Origin: Odontocerum albicorne
Lineage: Eukaryota; Arthropoda; Insecta; Trichoptera; Odontoceridae
DNA length: 64,000 nucleotides
Direction of reading: 5' to 3'
NCBI GenBank assembly: GCA_949825065.1
Contig: OX463845.1
Span: 21,570,692 to 21,634,691 of the forward strand
Shown here piece by piece: positions 10,920-20,400 of the stretch; position 1 is the stretch's first letter; each line of letters starts with the position of its first letter. The translations under genes and the position numbers were made by a program. The notes under the pieces are model-generated. The model had not been told where the DNA came from and searched no databases. It saw nothing but the letters and a program-made list of their open reading frames with translations.

Positions 10920-11556
10920 CTCTTTCACGGCTACGGACCACTTAAATGGCCCATACATAATACGTGCCGCCCTGGCGAGCGGCCTTTTAAGTGGCCACTA
11001 ACTTTGCGTGTCGATATCTCGGTCAAAATTAAATCTTCTTGAAAATTTTTAACCTGAATATAAGACAAAACGTGTCCTCTAGTGACATCTCTTTTAAAAT
11101 CATCAAAACTTCAAGTACTTGATCCATAAGAAGGATTTAAACAGACCGATTCGAGGCCGTCGAAATTTAAAGCATTTTAAATGTTGGCGCCACACGTTCG
11201 GGTGTGTTGAAGGTCATGTTTCTAATGACGATTTCTCCCGATCAATATGACGTATTGTGCGCCGATATTTTTTTTAAGTACGCGTATTGAATTAATTGCC
11301 TTTTTCATTGTTTATGGATTATTGTTTTCTTCGATTATTGCTTCTTATATTATCGCACTTTATTTATAGCTTTGATTTGGATAATATTACATGTGTATAG
11401 TGTCAGCTAAAAAATGCATCGGCGCACAGTTCCACAGTAATCAGATTCGGGATAATGGTGAGTCATATTTTTATGTAGATACAATATAAATTTATTGACG
11501 TAAAACACCGCCGCCTGTGGGACACACGAAAGACTCGAGCCATCGCCGTAAAAAGG
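10920..11556. mobile_element. piggyBac-like MITE flanked by TTAA
   Basis: TTAA at 10916-10919 is followed by CTCTTTCACGGCTACGG. At the other end the inverted sequence CCTTTTTACGGCGATGG is followed by TTAA (11557-11560). These imperfect terminal repeats plus the TTAA duplication are the hallmark of piggyBac elements. A sub-terminal inverted pair (CCACTTAAATGGCC with GGCCTTTTAAGTGG) lies near 10937-10993. The element is only 637 bp and has no transposase, so it is non-autonomous. It lies in the first visible TONSL intron. Confidence 0.75.
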
Positions 11557-11808
11557 TTAATAAGAGTTTTCTCTCTAACAGCAATATAATGTATTTATTA
11601 TTATTAATATTTTATCAATCTAGAATTCTTAAGTTCAGCCCAGTTAGCTGGAGACTGGCACAAGTGGAGATCTGCGTTAACGAAACTGCTAATAGTGAAG
11701 GGGAAGACAGTGAATGAATAAGTTATTCTAGTTTTCTGATTTCTTGAAGAGTAACAAAATTTCGAATAAATCATCTATAGATTTTCTAACATAGTTTTTC
11801 CTGTTATA

Positions 11809-12737
11809 CGAGGCATATCCAGAAAGTAAGTGTACTGAATTTTTGTAGGTTACAATTTTTTTTATTTAAACAAAAAAATTACGTGGTTACCGTAGTACAT
11901 ATGTAAGCTATTTTTCGACATAGTCGCCATTCCTCTCAATGCAGGTGGTGAAGCGGGGTATCAACTTTTTGATGCCTTCCTCGAAGTAGTTTCCCGCCAA
12001 CCCCTCCGTCCACTTCTCCACCTCCTTTACCTCCTCGTCAGTTGAAAGCCTTTTTCCACCCATGTGCAGCTTCAGGGAGGTAAAGAGATAGTAATCTGAA
12101 GGTGCTAGGTCAGGGGAATGCGCGGGATGGTTCAGGACATCCCATTTAAACGAGGCGAGCAGTTCCGTCTGGCATTGTCGTGCAACAGGCAGACTCCCTT
12201 TGTCAGCATGCCTCTCCTCTTGTTCTGAATCGCCCTCCGCAATTTTTTTAGGGTCTCACAGTATCTTGCAGAGTTGATGGTCTCCCCTTGAGGCATATAT
12301 TCAATTAAAATTGTGCCTTGACAGTCCCAAAACACGGATGCCATGATTTTCTTGGCTGAAATTGTGGTTTTGAACTTTTTGGCGGAGGGTGAAGAGGTGT
12401 GACGCCACTGTTGAGACTGCCTTTTGGTTTCAGGCGTGTAGTTTGCAACCCAAGTTTCATCTCCAGTAACGATGGAGCGGAGAAATTCATCTCCATGGAG
12501 TTTGCAGCGCCTCAAAAACTCTTGCCCGGCCTCCACTCGATTCAACTTGGCGGGAGATGGGGTTGACATTTTTCACGAAACGTGTTGTCGCGTCGACACT
12601 TCTCAACGTACTGACCTCGACCCGGTCTCGTTGCGGAGGGGAACGGTCAGGCTACACGGAAGTGTAGCCAACATGTCGAAAATAAAATCCATCCGGTCGT
12701 GAGAGCCTCAGTACACTTACTTTCTGGATACGCCTCG
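11809..12737 (-). mobile_element. mariner with CGAG termini, internally deleted
   Basis: The ends CGAGGCATATCCAGAAAGTA (left) and CGAGGCGTATCCAGAAAGTA (right, inverted) are flanked by TA at 11807-11808 and 12738-12739, giving a terminal repeat of about 30 bp with one mismatch. The minus strand codes part of a DD34D transposase: VTGDETWVANYTPE (first Asp), KIMASVFWDCQGTILIEY, then LLHDNAR (second Asp). A short deletion causes a frame change, followed by SPDLAPSDYYLF (third Asp) and IPRFTTCIERNGDYVE. The N-terminal helix-turn-helix half is missing. The terminal CGAG makes this lineage a possible source of the dispersed TACGAGTA footprints. Confidence 0.92.
12132..12569 (-). pseudogene. mariner transposase pseudogene (central part)
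   Basis: An open frame of about 145 codons from the linker to the second catalytic Asp. A deletion right after HDNAR removes the usual PHTA segment and shifts the frame. The downstream catalytic part continues in another frame to about 11925. It lacks both the DNA-binding domain and an intact active site. Confidence 0.85.
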
Positions 12738-12960
12738 TAGAATTTCTAATATATTCTTGAAATTAATTAATTATATGGTTACTTATATGTAACATGAAAG
12801 TAGTCATTTTATATTAAATGTTACTATATTTGGCAAAGCAAGTTGTTTTTAAAGAGGCAACAAGCAGCTGGGGCGCGGTTTCCCTGACCAACTACAAAAA
12901 AATCAAAGCAAAGTTTGAAAAAGGAAGTGAAGAAATAAAAGCAATTACCAAATAACTTAC

Positions 12961-13124
12961 AAAGATAAATATCTTCATGCATTAGGGCTTTTTCAAATTC
13001 AGCCAACAACATGAACATTTCACCAATCATACGATGAGCTTTTGCATTTTCTAACTGCATCTGCAGTTCTTGGTAGATATTTGCGCTTTCCAAATATTGT
13101 TGAAGAGCTTCTTCATATTTGACC
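12961..13124 (-). CDS. TONSL: TONSL exon (N-terminal TPR repeats), cut by gap
   Basis: This is the most 5' TONSL sequence in the window, truncated by the N run at 13125. It reads KYEEALQQYLESANIYQELQ, MQLENAKAHRMIGEMFMLLA and EFEKALMHEDIYL, ending before GTAAGT with one base (T) of a split codon. Human TONSL has [37 protein letters not shown] and HQHQYL here, roughly residues 40-110. The start codon and about 40 residues must lie in the gap or beyond it. I found no start exon between 13325 and 14080. Confidence 0.9.
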
Positions 13125-13324
13125 NNNNNNNNNNNNNNNNNNNNNNNNNNNNNNNNNNNNNNNNNNNNNNNNNNNNNNNNNNNNNNNNNNNNNNNNNNNN
13201 NNNNNNNNNNNNNNNNNNNNNNNNNNNNNNNNNNNNNNNNNNNNNNNNNNNNNNNNNNNNNNNNNNNNNNNNNNNNNNNNNNNNNNNNNNNNNNNNNNNN
13301 NNNNNNNNNNNNNNNNNNNNNNNN
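13125..13324. other. Assembly gap (200 N)
   Basis: Exactly 200 N, probably a nominal gap size. It removes the upstream part of the TONSL exon and possibly the start codon and promoter. Confidence 0.99.
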
Positions 13325-13344
13325 ATTTCTTACAACTCACCACA

Positions 13345-13405
13345 ATGCGAGTTTGTGAGAACCAGACTGGGAACCTATTTTTGGTTTTTATCGTAATAAA
13401 AAAAA
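13345..13405 (-). repeat. SINE family 1 body remnant at gap edge
   Basis: The segment with GAACCAGACTGGGAACC and TTTTTGGTTTTT resembles the inverted SINE body in the copy at 43705-44047 (AAACCAGAATGGGATCC...). It shows that the gap edge is repeat rather than TONSL exon. Confidence 0.4.
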
Positions 13406-14079
13406 CCAATATGATTTATATAGCTAATTCCTCATCTTTGAAAAAATGTTTTTTAATGATTTGGAAGAAGGATTAACATCTTACTGTATAACATCTTACT
13501 ATTATTGTATATTTTTTTGTTTGCTTTTTCTTAACCATTAAGTTTCCTTTAATTTTGACATCACTTGTTTGTTTTAATTCCGTGTTCATTCAACTTTCAT
13601 AATTTTGTAAAAAAATCTTACATTATTATTTATTAACATATTCTCTAGTTTCTTGCATTTTTTTAACTAACATTTTCTTAATTTGTTTATTGCAATAATA
13701 AAAATGCACTACTAATTAATGAAACTAAAATTATCTTAATATGTTTGAATATTATTATTATTTTAGAAACTCTTCATAATTATCATTGCTTTTCTAACAT
13801 TAAAGAGGCTGTGCGTTTTCGAATCTGTATTTTGACAGTTTTCTAAGTGAAATCACAATATTTCTTAGTAAATGTTTTAACGTAAGCTATAATTTCTTTA
13901 GCGTGAAATTTTTAACGATTTTTTGCAGGTTTAATTATGATTTTTTCAAAATATTTGTTGCATAATTGTAGACAACATATATTAAATATATTTATCTCTC
14001 ATGTCAATAATTTATACAAAAAAATATCCAACTTAAATAAAGTTTGTGAAACAACAAGGCAAGGTTACAATTGTACACT
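13406..14079. other. No recognised feature
   Basis: Very AT-rich DNA. It should contain or adjoin the TONSL 5' end if the gap is small, but no start exon or promoter is recognisable. Confidence 0.3.
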
Positions 14080-15190
14080 AATGTAAAATGGGAAGACAGT
14101 ACAATCACCTTGGTTGAATCTTATTTGCTAAATGGAAAGCAATCCGTTGGTATCAGGAAAAATCTTCTCAGGATATTGTTGAGTATGGTGCACCATAATG
14201 GTCGGTAATAGGGCTGCTGCTTTTTGTTCTTTATACCATATGTACTAATAATATCATTAGCACTGAGGGTTTTGTTCTTTATACCATATGTACTAATAAT
14301 ATCATTAGAACTGAGGGTTTTGTTCTTTATACCATATGTACTAATAATATCATTAGCACTGAGGGTTTTGTTCTTTATACCATATGTACTAATAATATCA
14401 TTAGAACTGAGGGTTTTGTTCTTTATACCATATGTACTAATAATATCATTAGAACTGAGGGTTTTGAGTCTGAAGTTTTCGCGGATAATATTTTGTTCTT
14501 TAAATTCTGTGATCCAAGTGACAAAAATATTCTGAAACAGGATACTTCTAATTGTACGAGTATCCTCAAAGTCTCAAATTGTAAGTATTAGCATACCAAT
14601 AAATTAAAACTTATTCAAGTAAAATGGATTTTTTGGGTGGCTTCACCGCGTAGACAACATCATGGGGATGCGTTATCACATAAGTGACAGTATTTTTCCA
14701 AAAGATAGCATCAAATTTCTCGGTGTCTTTCGATAGAAAGATTTTTTTAATTAAAAGTTGATTACAATTAAAAGCTGTACGTCGATGTCTTCCAAGGGAA
14801 ATAAAAACTCTTATTTATTCATTTGTTGTATCATGTCTGAATTTTTTAATTATATATTTATTCTGGTCTACCTGATTCGTAAATTTTTAGATTATTTTAG
14901 ATCTGTTTTAAATGTAGTTGCTGGGTTAATACTCGTATACGGTTGTCATAAATATTGTCATCCTATTCTAAAAAGTCTACATTGACTCAAGTGTCGCGAA
15001 CGGATTGGTTTCAGGCTTTGTCTCTTTGTATTTAAGTCCCTTGTTGGATGACTCCATCGTATCTTATGAATCTATGTCGGACAGGTTTTCTTCATCTAAT
15101 ACATTGATTGTTCCAAATCAATCCAATAGGGCGGGATATTATGATCGAGTTTTTGTCGGAATTTACTGGTCCTGTGGCGTCTCTTAGTTT
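14080..15190 (+). mobile_element. LINE reverse-transcriptase fragment with internal minisatellite
   Basis: A broken frame reads KSSQDIVEYGAP, then VIGLLLFVLYT, ISTEGFESEVFADNILFF. This is the RT palm (usually GVPQGSVIGPLLFLLY.ND...FADD), with the second catalytic Asp of FADD changed to Asn. Between the LLFVLYT motif and the FAD motif a 48-bp unit is repeated five times (next entry). Downstream to about 15190 only decayed thumb-like sequence follows, with many stops. Confidence 0.6.
14223..14466 (+). repeat. Minisatellite, 48-bp unit x 5, in frame in RT
   Basis: Five nearly identical 48-bp units start at 14223, 14271, 14319, 14367 and 14415. They differ at one base (C or A before ACTGAGG, order C A C A A). 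As 48 is a multiple of three, the unit adds 16 codons (VLYTICTNNIISTEGF) in the LINE frame and keeps other frames open too. This explains the repetitive 103-aa ORF 14224-14535, which is not a real gene. Confidence 0.95.
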
Positions 15191-15229
15191 TAAAGATATG
15201 GTACAGCTTTAGTAAACATTTGAAGACAA

Positions 15230-15590
15230 CGCTTTTTGGGAGATCTTACCAAGAACACATACTCGTACATTACACTGCACCTAAAGCTGAGTTGCCATCA
15301 CATATCGGAAGATCTACAAAGGTTTCTCTGTAGTTCGTCTTCCCTCAGTTGGTTTTTTGACATCTCCGTATTAAATATGTTTTTCTGAACACATGCAGAT
15401 GCGATGAAGTACTTATTCTAATGGTCGCAGCCACTACCTTCTTATCATTACATTTCAGTTAAATATATTTATTTTGTAATATTTTAATATGTTTACAATA
15501 GTGGGTTTGAGTCCTGAACTAGTGCCCTTCAAGCGAGTTCGCTCTCTTAATTGCGCTGTATAAATTGTCATTTTATTATTATGCCCCTTA
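15230..15590 (+). repeat. Dispersed repeat R1, copy 1
   Basis: Contains ACATATCGGAAGATCTACAA, AATGGTCGCAGCCAC, AATAGTGGGTTTGAGTCC (pol III B-box-like) and a terminal GCGCTGTATAAATTGTC with an ATT-rich tail. The same order occurs at 45545-45895, and inverted at 20078-20400 and 57450-57775. It carries a TACTCGTA octamer at 15260 that two other copies lack. Confidence 0.75.
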
Positions 15591-16892
15591 CTAGCCACTA
15601 ACCCCATTTAACACATATAATTTAAACATTTAATTTAGTTCCTCATCATCTGACGAAGAAGACAGCGGTTTATGAAACCGGTAGACAATAAAACAGCTGT
15701 GAAAGAAAAATAAGATTCAATTAATAATTATTAAAAAACCAATTATTCACAGGATTTGATAAAATATATTTTTTAAGATTCAAAATATAAATACTCGTCA
15801 AGTATTCTCTGCATGTTGTAAGAACGTGCCTGTCCGGTTGGAGGTTAACGTTATGATGATTTTTTCCATCTTTAATGTTATTGGTATTTTGATTTATCTG
15901 TACGATAACCTCGTTTGTTCAACTATAATTTGCTTATTTACCTACTCAAAGTATACGAGTAGCCACAATTTATAACTGATGTGGTGCTCTATTTAAAGCA
16001 ATAAACAAAGTGTAAGAACATAGTACGTCTACACATTTTCTGGAAGCAAGTTTTCATGCTATAATAATATGTAATTCGTCTAGTGTAAATATCACGAAGT
16101 ACTTATTTGTTTTTATATCATAACTAAGTCGTTTGGAAGAATAAATGAAAAAGCTTTGTTCGGTGTATTAATGTCTCGCGCGTAATGTAAGAGGAAAAAC
16201 TGGTTTAGTGCCGGAGTAAGCGGCGAGAGGCGATATTGAATTTGATCTTTCACTTCCTAAAGAGGTTCACTTTTTAACTTGAAGCTTAATAAAGAATATG
16301 TACTGTCAGAGTAGATGTCAAGAGTTTCTCGGGTAACGGTGTCAAGTGGCTGAACAAGGCCTTAGCATAATCAAGTGACTTGCATATTCATGCTCGTCGC
16401 AGGCTTTTAAACCATCGCCTTCGCCCCGACACGCGATAAAACGTGTTATAATACATTCATTATGTTTTAATAGTCGAATTAAATATATTACTCCCTATAC
16501 CCCGTTTGCATACTTACATTTTAAGACTTAAAAGTTTCATATATCGACTTTCTTGTAACGATTTTTTTATGTGTTTGTTTATTTGCATTGTCCATTAGTT
16601 GGTGATAATTTTTTTATTTCTTATACATAAAATTATTTTTGTTTAATTTCTTCTTCAAAATGAATTGCTCAAATGATTTGCGTTTTAGTTAATTAATTAC
16701 ATGTTGATTATTATCATATATTAAAATTTAGATAATCAATTTGCCGTTTAACTAAGTTTTTCTTGCAATAACACCAAGCAGTTTTAGTACAATTTCAAAT
16801 TTTCTTTAAAGCTTACATTTTTATGGGGACAAGCGAGAACTATATTTTAATTTATTTATATTATATTTTTAAGGCTTTCCATTGTATAAAGA
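15591..16892. other. No recognised feature
   Basis: AT-rich intergenic or intronic DNA with one TACGAGTA octamer at 15954. I see no coding sequence or transposon ends. Confidence 0.3.
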
Positions 16893-17095
16893 TTTATGTC
16901 AATGACAATTTGATTGAAAGGAGGGAGCGAAAATATGTGGGAAATTACTTTAGTATTCAAAATTAAGGAGCTTTAGACAATAAATTGAAATATGTGACGA
17001 GTAAATTGGTGAATAATTAAGTGCGAGTAGGTGGGACATATTAAATGGTCAAGTTACATTTATATTGAGTCAAGATTATTAAAAACACATAATAT
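16893..17095 (+). repeat. Dispersed repeat R2, copy B
   Basis: Collinear with 1331-1530, same orientation, roughly 70% identical by eye. No transposase or RT coding is attached to this copy. Confidence 0.65.
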
Positions 17096-17611
17096 AATCA
17101 AGAGTTTTCTTATCATTAATTCATTCACCCGCATTTATCAAGTGAACTATGGAATTATGCCATTTATTCCTTTTTTGGCCACTGACCAGAGGCAGTAGTC
17201 TTAAAAAATGGTTTCGGGGTTTCCTTAACCAGCCCCATTATATTTGTCACTTTACGTCTTTATTATGTCGAATCTAGATTATAGTTTCTTAACCTTTGTT
17301 TATCTGTGGCCCCCTTTTGAGATTAATATTTTTCTGCGACCCCCCACCCATCATAGTAGTTCGGGAGAAAATTAAAAAATCACCGTTTATTTAAATATTA
17401 CAAAATGGGTTTTTAGTAAAAAATAATTATAACATGTATTAAGATCTACATACTCGTACATACAAACTTATACGATATTCATTTTTAAAAACAAAACATG
17501 TAATAAATTGACATTTACTTTATTTATTGTGATCGTTGTGACTGAACTTGCAAGATTTTTAATGTCCGGTCGCAATGTTGTCAGCGACAAACGAAAATCG
17601 CCTCTATTCAC
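17096..17611. other. No recognised feature
   Basis: AT-rich; contains a TACTCGTA octamer at 17451. Confidence 0.3.
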
Positions 17612-17710
17612 ATATTATAAAAAAAACTAGATTACAGCGGGAATCGAACCCGCAACCCCCGGGTTGGAATACAGGCGTTTTACTTACTAGGTTACGGAGG
17701 TCATTGTCAT
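17612..17710 (-). repeat. tRNA-derived SINE, family 1 (head only)
   Basis: Inverted B-box GGTTCGATTCC (complement at 17640-17650) and A-box region ending TTACGGAGGTCAT. The head matches the copies at 25653 and 43705; the body is truncated. Confidence 0.75.
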
Positions 17711-17937
17711 TAAGTCATCTTTATGAAACAAAATTTTTAGTTTGAATAAATATTGAAACAATAACTTTAGCAATAGTTGAAATTGTGTGTAAGATTTTTT
17801 ATATAACGGTCTGATGTGTATTTTTTGCTTTTATTTTTATAACGTAGGCATGTGTCTAAATTCAACGGTGTGCCTTTTAAATTCTCATATCAAGGTTTTG
17901 CATGTTGTGTAATGAGTAAATTTGGACGTATTTATAC

Positions 17938-18095
17938 CAAAAGGACTTAACCCACATTTTACCTCTTCTGAGATAATTGAGGAAATATCTCGCCTCTTCG
18001 TATGAGCTTGTAAATTTAACTATTAAATACCAATTTAACGAGCTTGATATTTTTACACAAACAGGATTGATCTACGCTTTTTCGATATATCAAAA
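17938..18095 (+). repeat. Dispersed repeat R3, copy 1
   Basis: Shares CTTAACCCACATTTTACCTC, GATAATTGAG and the following ATCTCGCC / TTTTTACACAAACAGG pattern with 48050-48130 and 57110-57230. Unclassified. Confidence 0.5.
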
Positions 18096-20077
18096 AACAA
18101 AAAAAAACGTGGATTGGCTTCGTTATGCATAATTACGCCCATTTGTTATTTTTAATTCTAAAGATATTATTTTTTTTTCTTTAATTATAAATACAGAGTT
18201 ACAATCAATAATCAATGAATTTAACGAGAACTATACGAAACTTCTTTGAATATTTCTACCAAAGTCAATCGATGAGAGTAGCGTTGTTTGTTGAGAAGCT
18301 TTATTATTCACATGAAAATTGCTAAAATCCAATTTTCAAATTCTGAATAAGTCGATTCTTCAAATGATTCTAATGTAAAGTTCATCGTGCTAGAAATCGG
18401 ATCCTAGATACCAGAATGGATAGCAACACTTACTTTCCATCAGGTTCTAATAAGAAAAGAGAACTCCATTCCTTTCTTTGTGGACAACATATACAATATG
18501 TTTCGCTTCGTTTAAACATGTCAGGCAAAATCTTCTCAGACTTATTATAGTAATCTGAAAAGTAGAACACGATTATTGAAGAATAAACTTATAAACTACT
18601 GGTTTATTACATGAATCTTATTTGCTTTCTTAATGGTTCTTCTACAATTTATTCGAGTCTTGTATAGATATTGTATTGTGAATAAAGTATTTTTTTGTGT
18701 ATTTTAATTTTGACTGGAAATTTAGGAAAATAGCATCCATAATTTATGTATAACATATATAATGAGATTAGCTATTAAATCTGTTCAAGAAGAACGATTT
18801 AAATTTGTCAATCGATTTCGCATATTAAATTAATTCTATTTATAAGCATTTTCTCTTCGAAAACTTACGGTGAGCTTGAATTTATATAAGATTTATACAA
18901 ACATAATAATTTATTTATATACGATTTCCAACTCACATCTTCATTTACACGGAATATAATCTACTCGAAGGAAGCCCCAACGCTTTTGCAGTTGCCCCCT
19001 TTTCAATACGACTAGAACGGAATATAATAGAAGCTCTTATGCTGTGAAATACGTACATAATAACATAAGGCTTATAAAATTTAAAAACACGAACAAAATG
19101 TTGTCCATGCTTTATATTTTTCGTTCTATTCATAAAAAAAAGGTGATTGATGTCTTCATGGTTAACGCTACAATATTAATAAACATTAAGGCCTTTCGTA
19201 TCTTCAATAAAACGCAAGTAGTTAATTGATTTATTGTAGATATTCGAGACAGTTCACGAAATGTTTCGTTTACTTTGAAGAAAACCTTTGTATTTCGTAA
19301 TTAAAAATACATTAATATGGAGACAATGTGTTAGTTACTAATACAGGAACTCGTACGAATCCTCGTATTATGCAACATCCGTTTTATCCAATCTTGGCGT
19401 CCCGATCAATAATTCAATAATTATTACCTCATTTTGGTTTCAATGTTCTTAAACTTCCAAGGTTCAAAAACAGGATATGGACTGGGCGTGAATTCATCGA
19501 GACGAGCGGACGAGTATGAGTATATAAAATTCTCAGAAAATTAACCTCCCTATTGTGTTCCAACAACTACATTATGTTTATATTAACATTTTTGTTATGG
19601 TTCTGTATGCTCTAATTATTATACTAAATTACTTCTATTTTATTCGTTCCACTGACTAGTTTTTTATACTAGTTATTTCCTAGACTATCTTCCAGATAAT
19701 CACTTTCCTGACAGTAATTCTATATTACGATGTTATCACCTTAGTGATATCACCAACCTATAAATTTACTGTCAATAAGTTGAAATCGGTATTCTATTAC
19801 TTTGACTATATTTAAGATTGTGTTACACAATAAATTGCATGAAGTGTTCATGTCATTTATTATGTAACACATCGGGATAAATAATTTGTATTATCATTGA
19901 TAATACAAATTATTCATCCCGACTGAATGATATAAGAATACTGATTTATTTTTAAAATTAATCGTTTTTTGGAGATGTTAGGAATTTAGTGATATGTTAA
20001 GAGTGTTTCATCCGCCCTTTCACCCTTTCTTCCAGTTTCATGTAGACAATTCACTGTTCTTCTCCCCTGAAATGTCT
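18096..20077. other. No recognised gene; one hairpin
   Basis: About 2 kb of AT-rich DNA with chance ORFs only. The inverted repeat at 19873-19921 is annotated separately. Confidence 0.35.
19873..19921. repeat. Near-perfect inverted repeat, 24-bp arms
   Basis: The left arm CGGGATAAATAATTTGTATT (plus ATCA) pairs with the right arm with a single mismatch and almost no loop. It is likely a foldback or the remnant of a very short MITE. Confidence 0.85.
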
Positions 20078-20400
20078 ATAATAATAATAATAATAGTAAG
20101 ACAATTTGTATAGCGCCGTTTAGAGAGCAGACTCCTCAAAGGCGCTTTTACTTGGGATTCGAACCCACTATCATTGACAGATTACAATATTACATATTAC
20201 CACAAAAATAGGGTAAGGATAGGAATGTGGTGTCTGCGGCCATTATATTAAAAACTTTCCCGCATCTGCAAAACATATTTGGTAAGAACACCTCAGAAAA
20301 CTTACCAAGTGAAGAAGAACTACAAAGAAACCTTTGTAGATCTTTCGATATGTGATAGTAAATCATTCGGCTTTAAGTGAAGTGTGGTGTACTCGTATGT
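20078..20400 (-). repeat. Dispersed repeat R1, copy 2
   Basis: Inverted relative to copy 1. The tail is an ATA/ATT microsatellite at 20081-20096, followed by the GCGCC end, GGGATTCGAACCC (inverted B-box), CTTTGTAGATCTTTCGATAT and ATTCGGCTTTAAGTG. A TACTCGTA octamer lies at 20390 in the same position as in copy 1 but with opposite polarity. Confidence 0.78.

Noticed and set aside
13325..13409. Possible TONSL first exon with a GTGAGT donor just right of the gap
   Set aside because: The translated sequence does not resemble TONSL, and the segment matches the body of SINE family 1.
14224..14535. 103-aa ORF that looks like a repeated membrane protein
   Set aside because: It is an out-of-frame reading of the 48-bp minisatellite inside a LINE fragment.
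19505..19520. Candidate TATA box (GTATATAAAA)
   Set aside because: TATA-like words are expected in such AT-rich DNA, and no transcript start or ORF follows.
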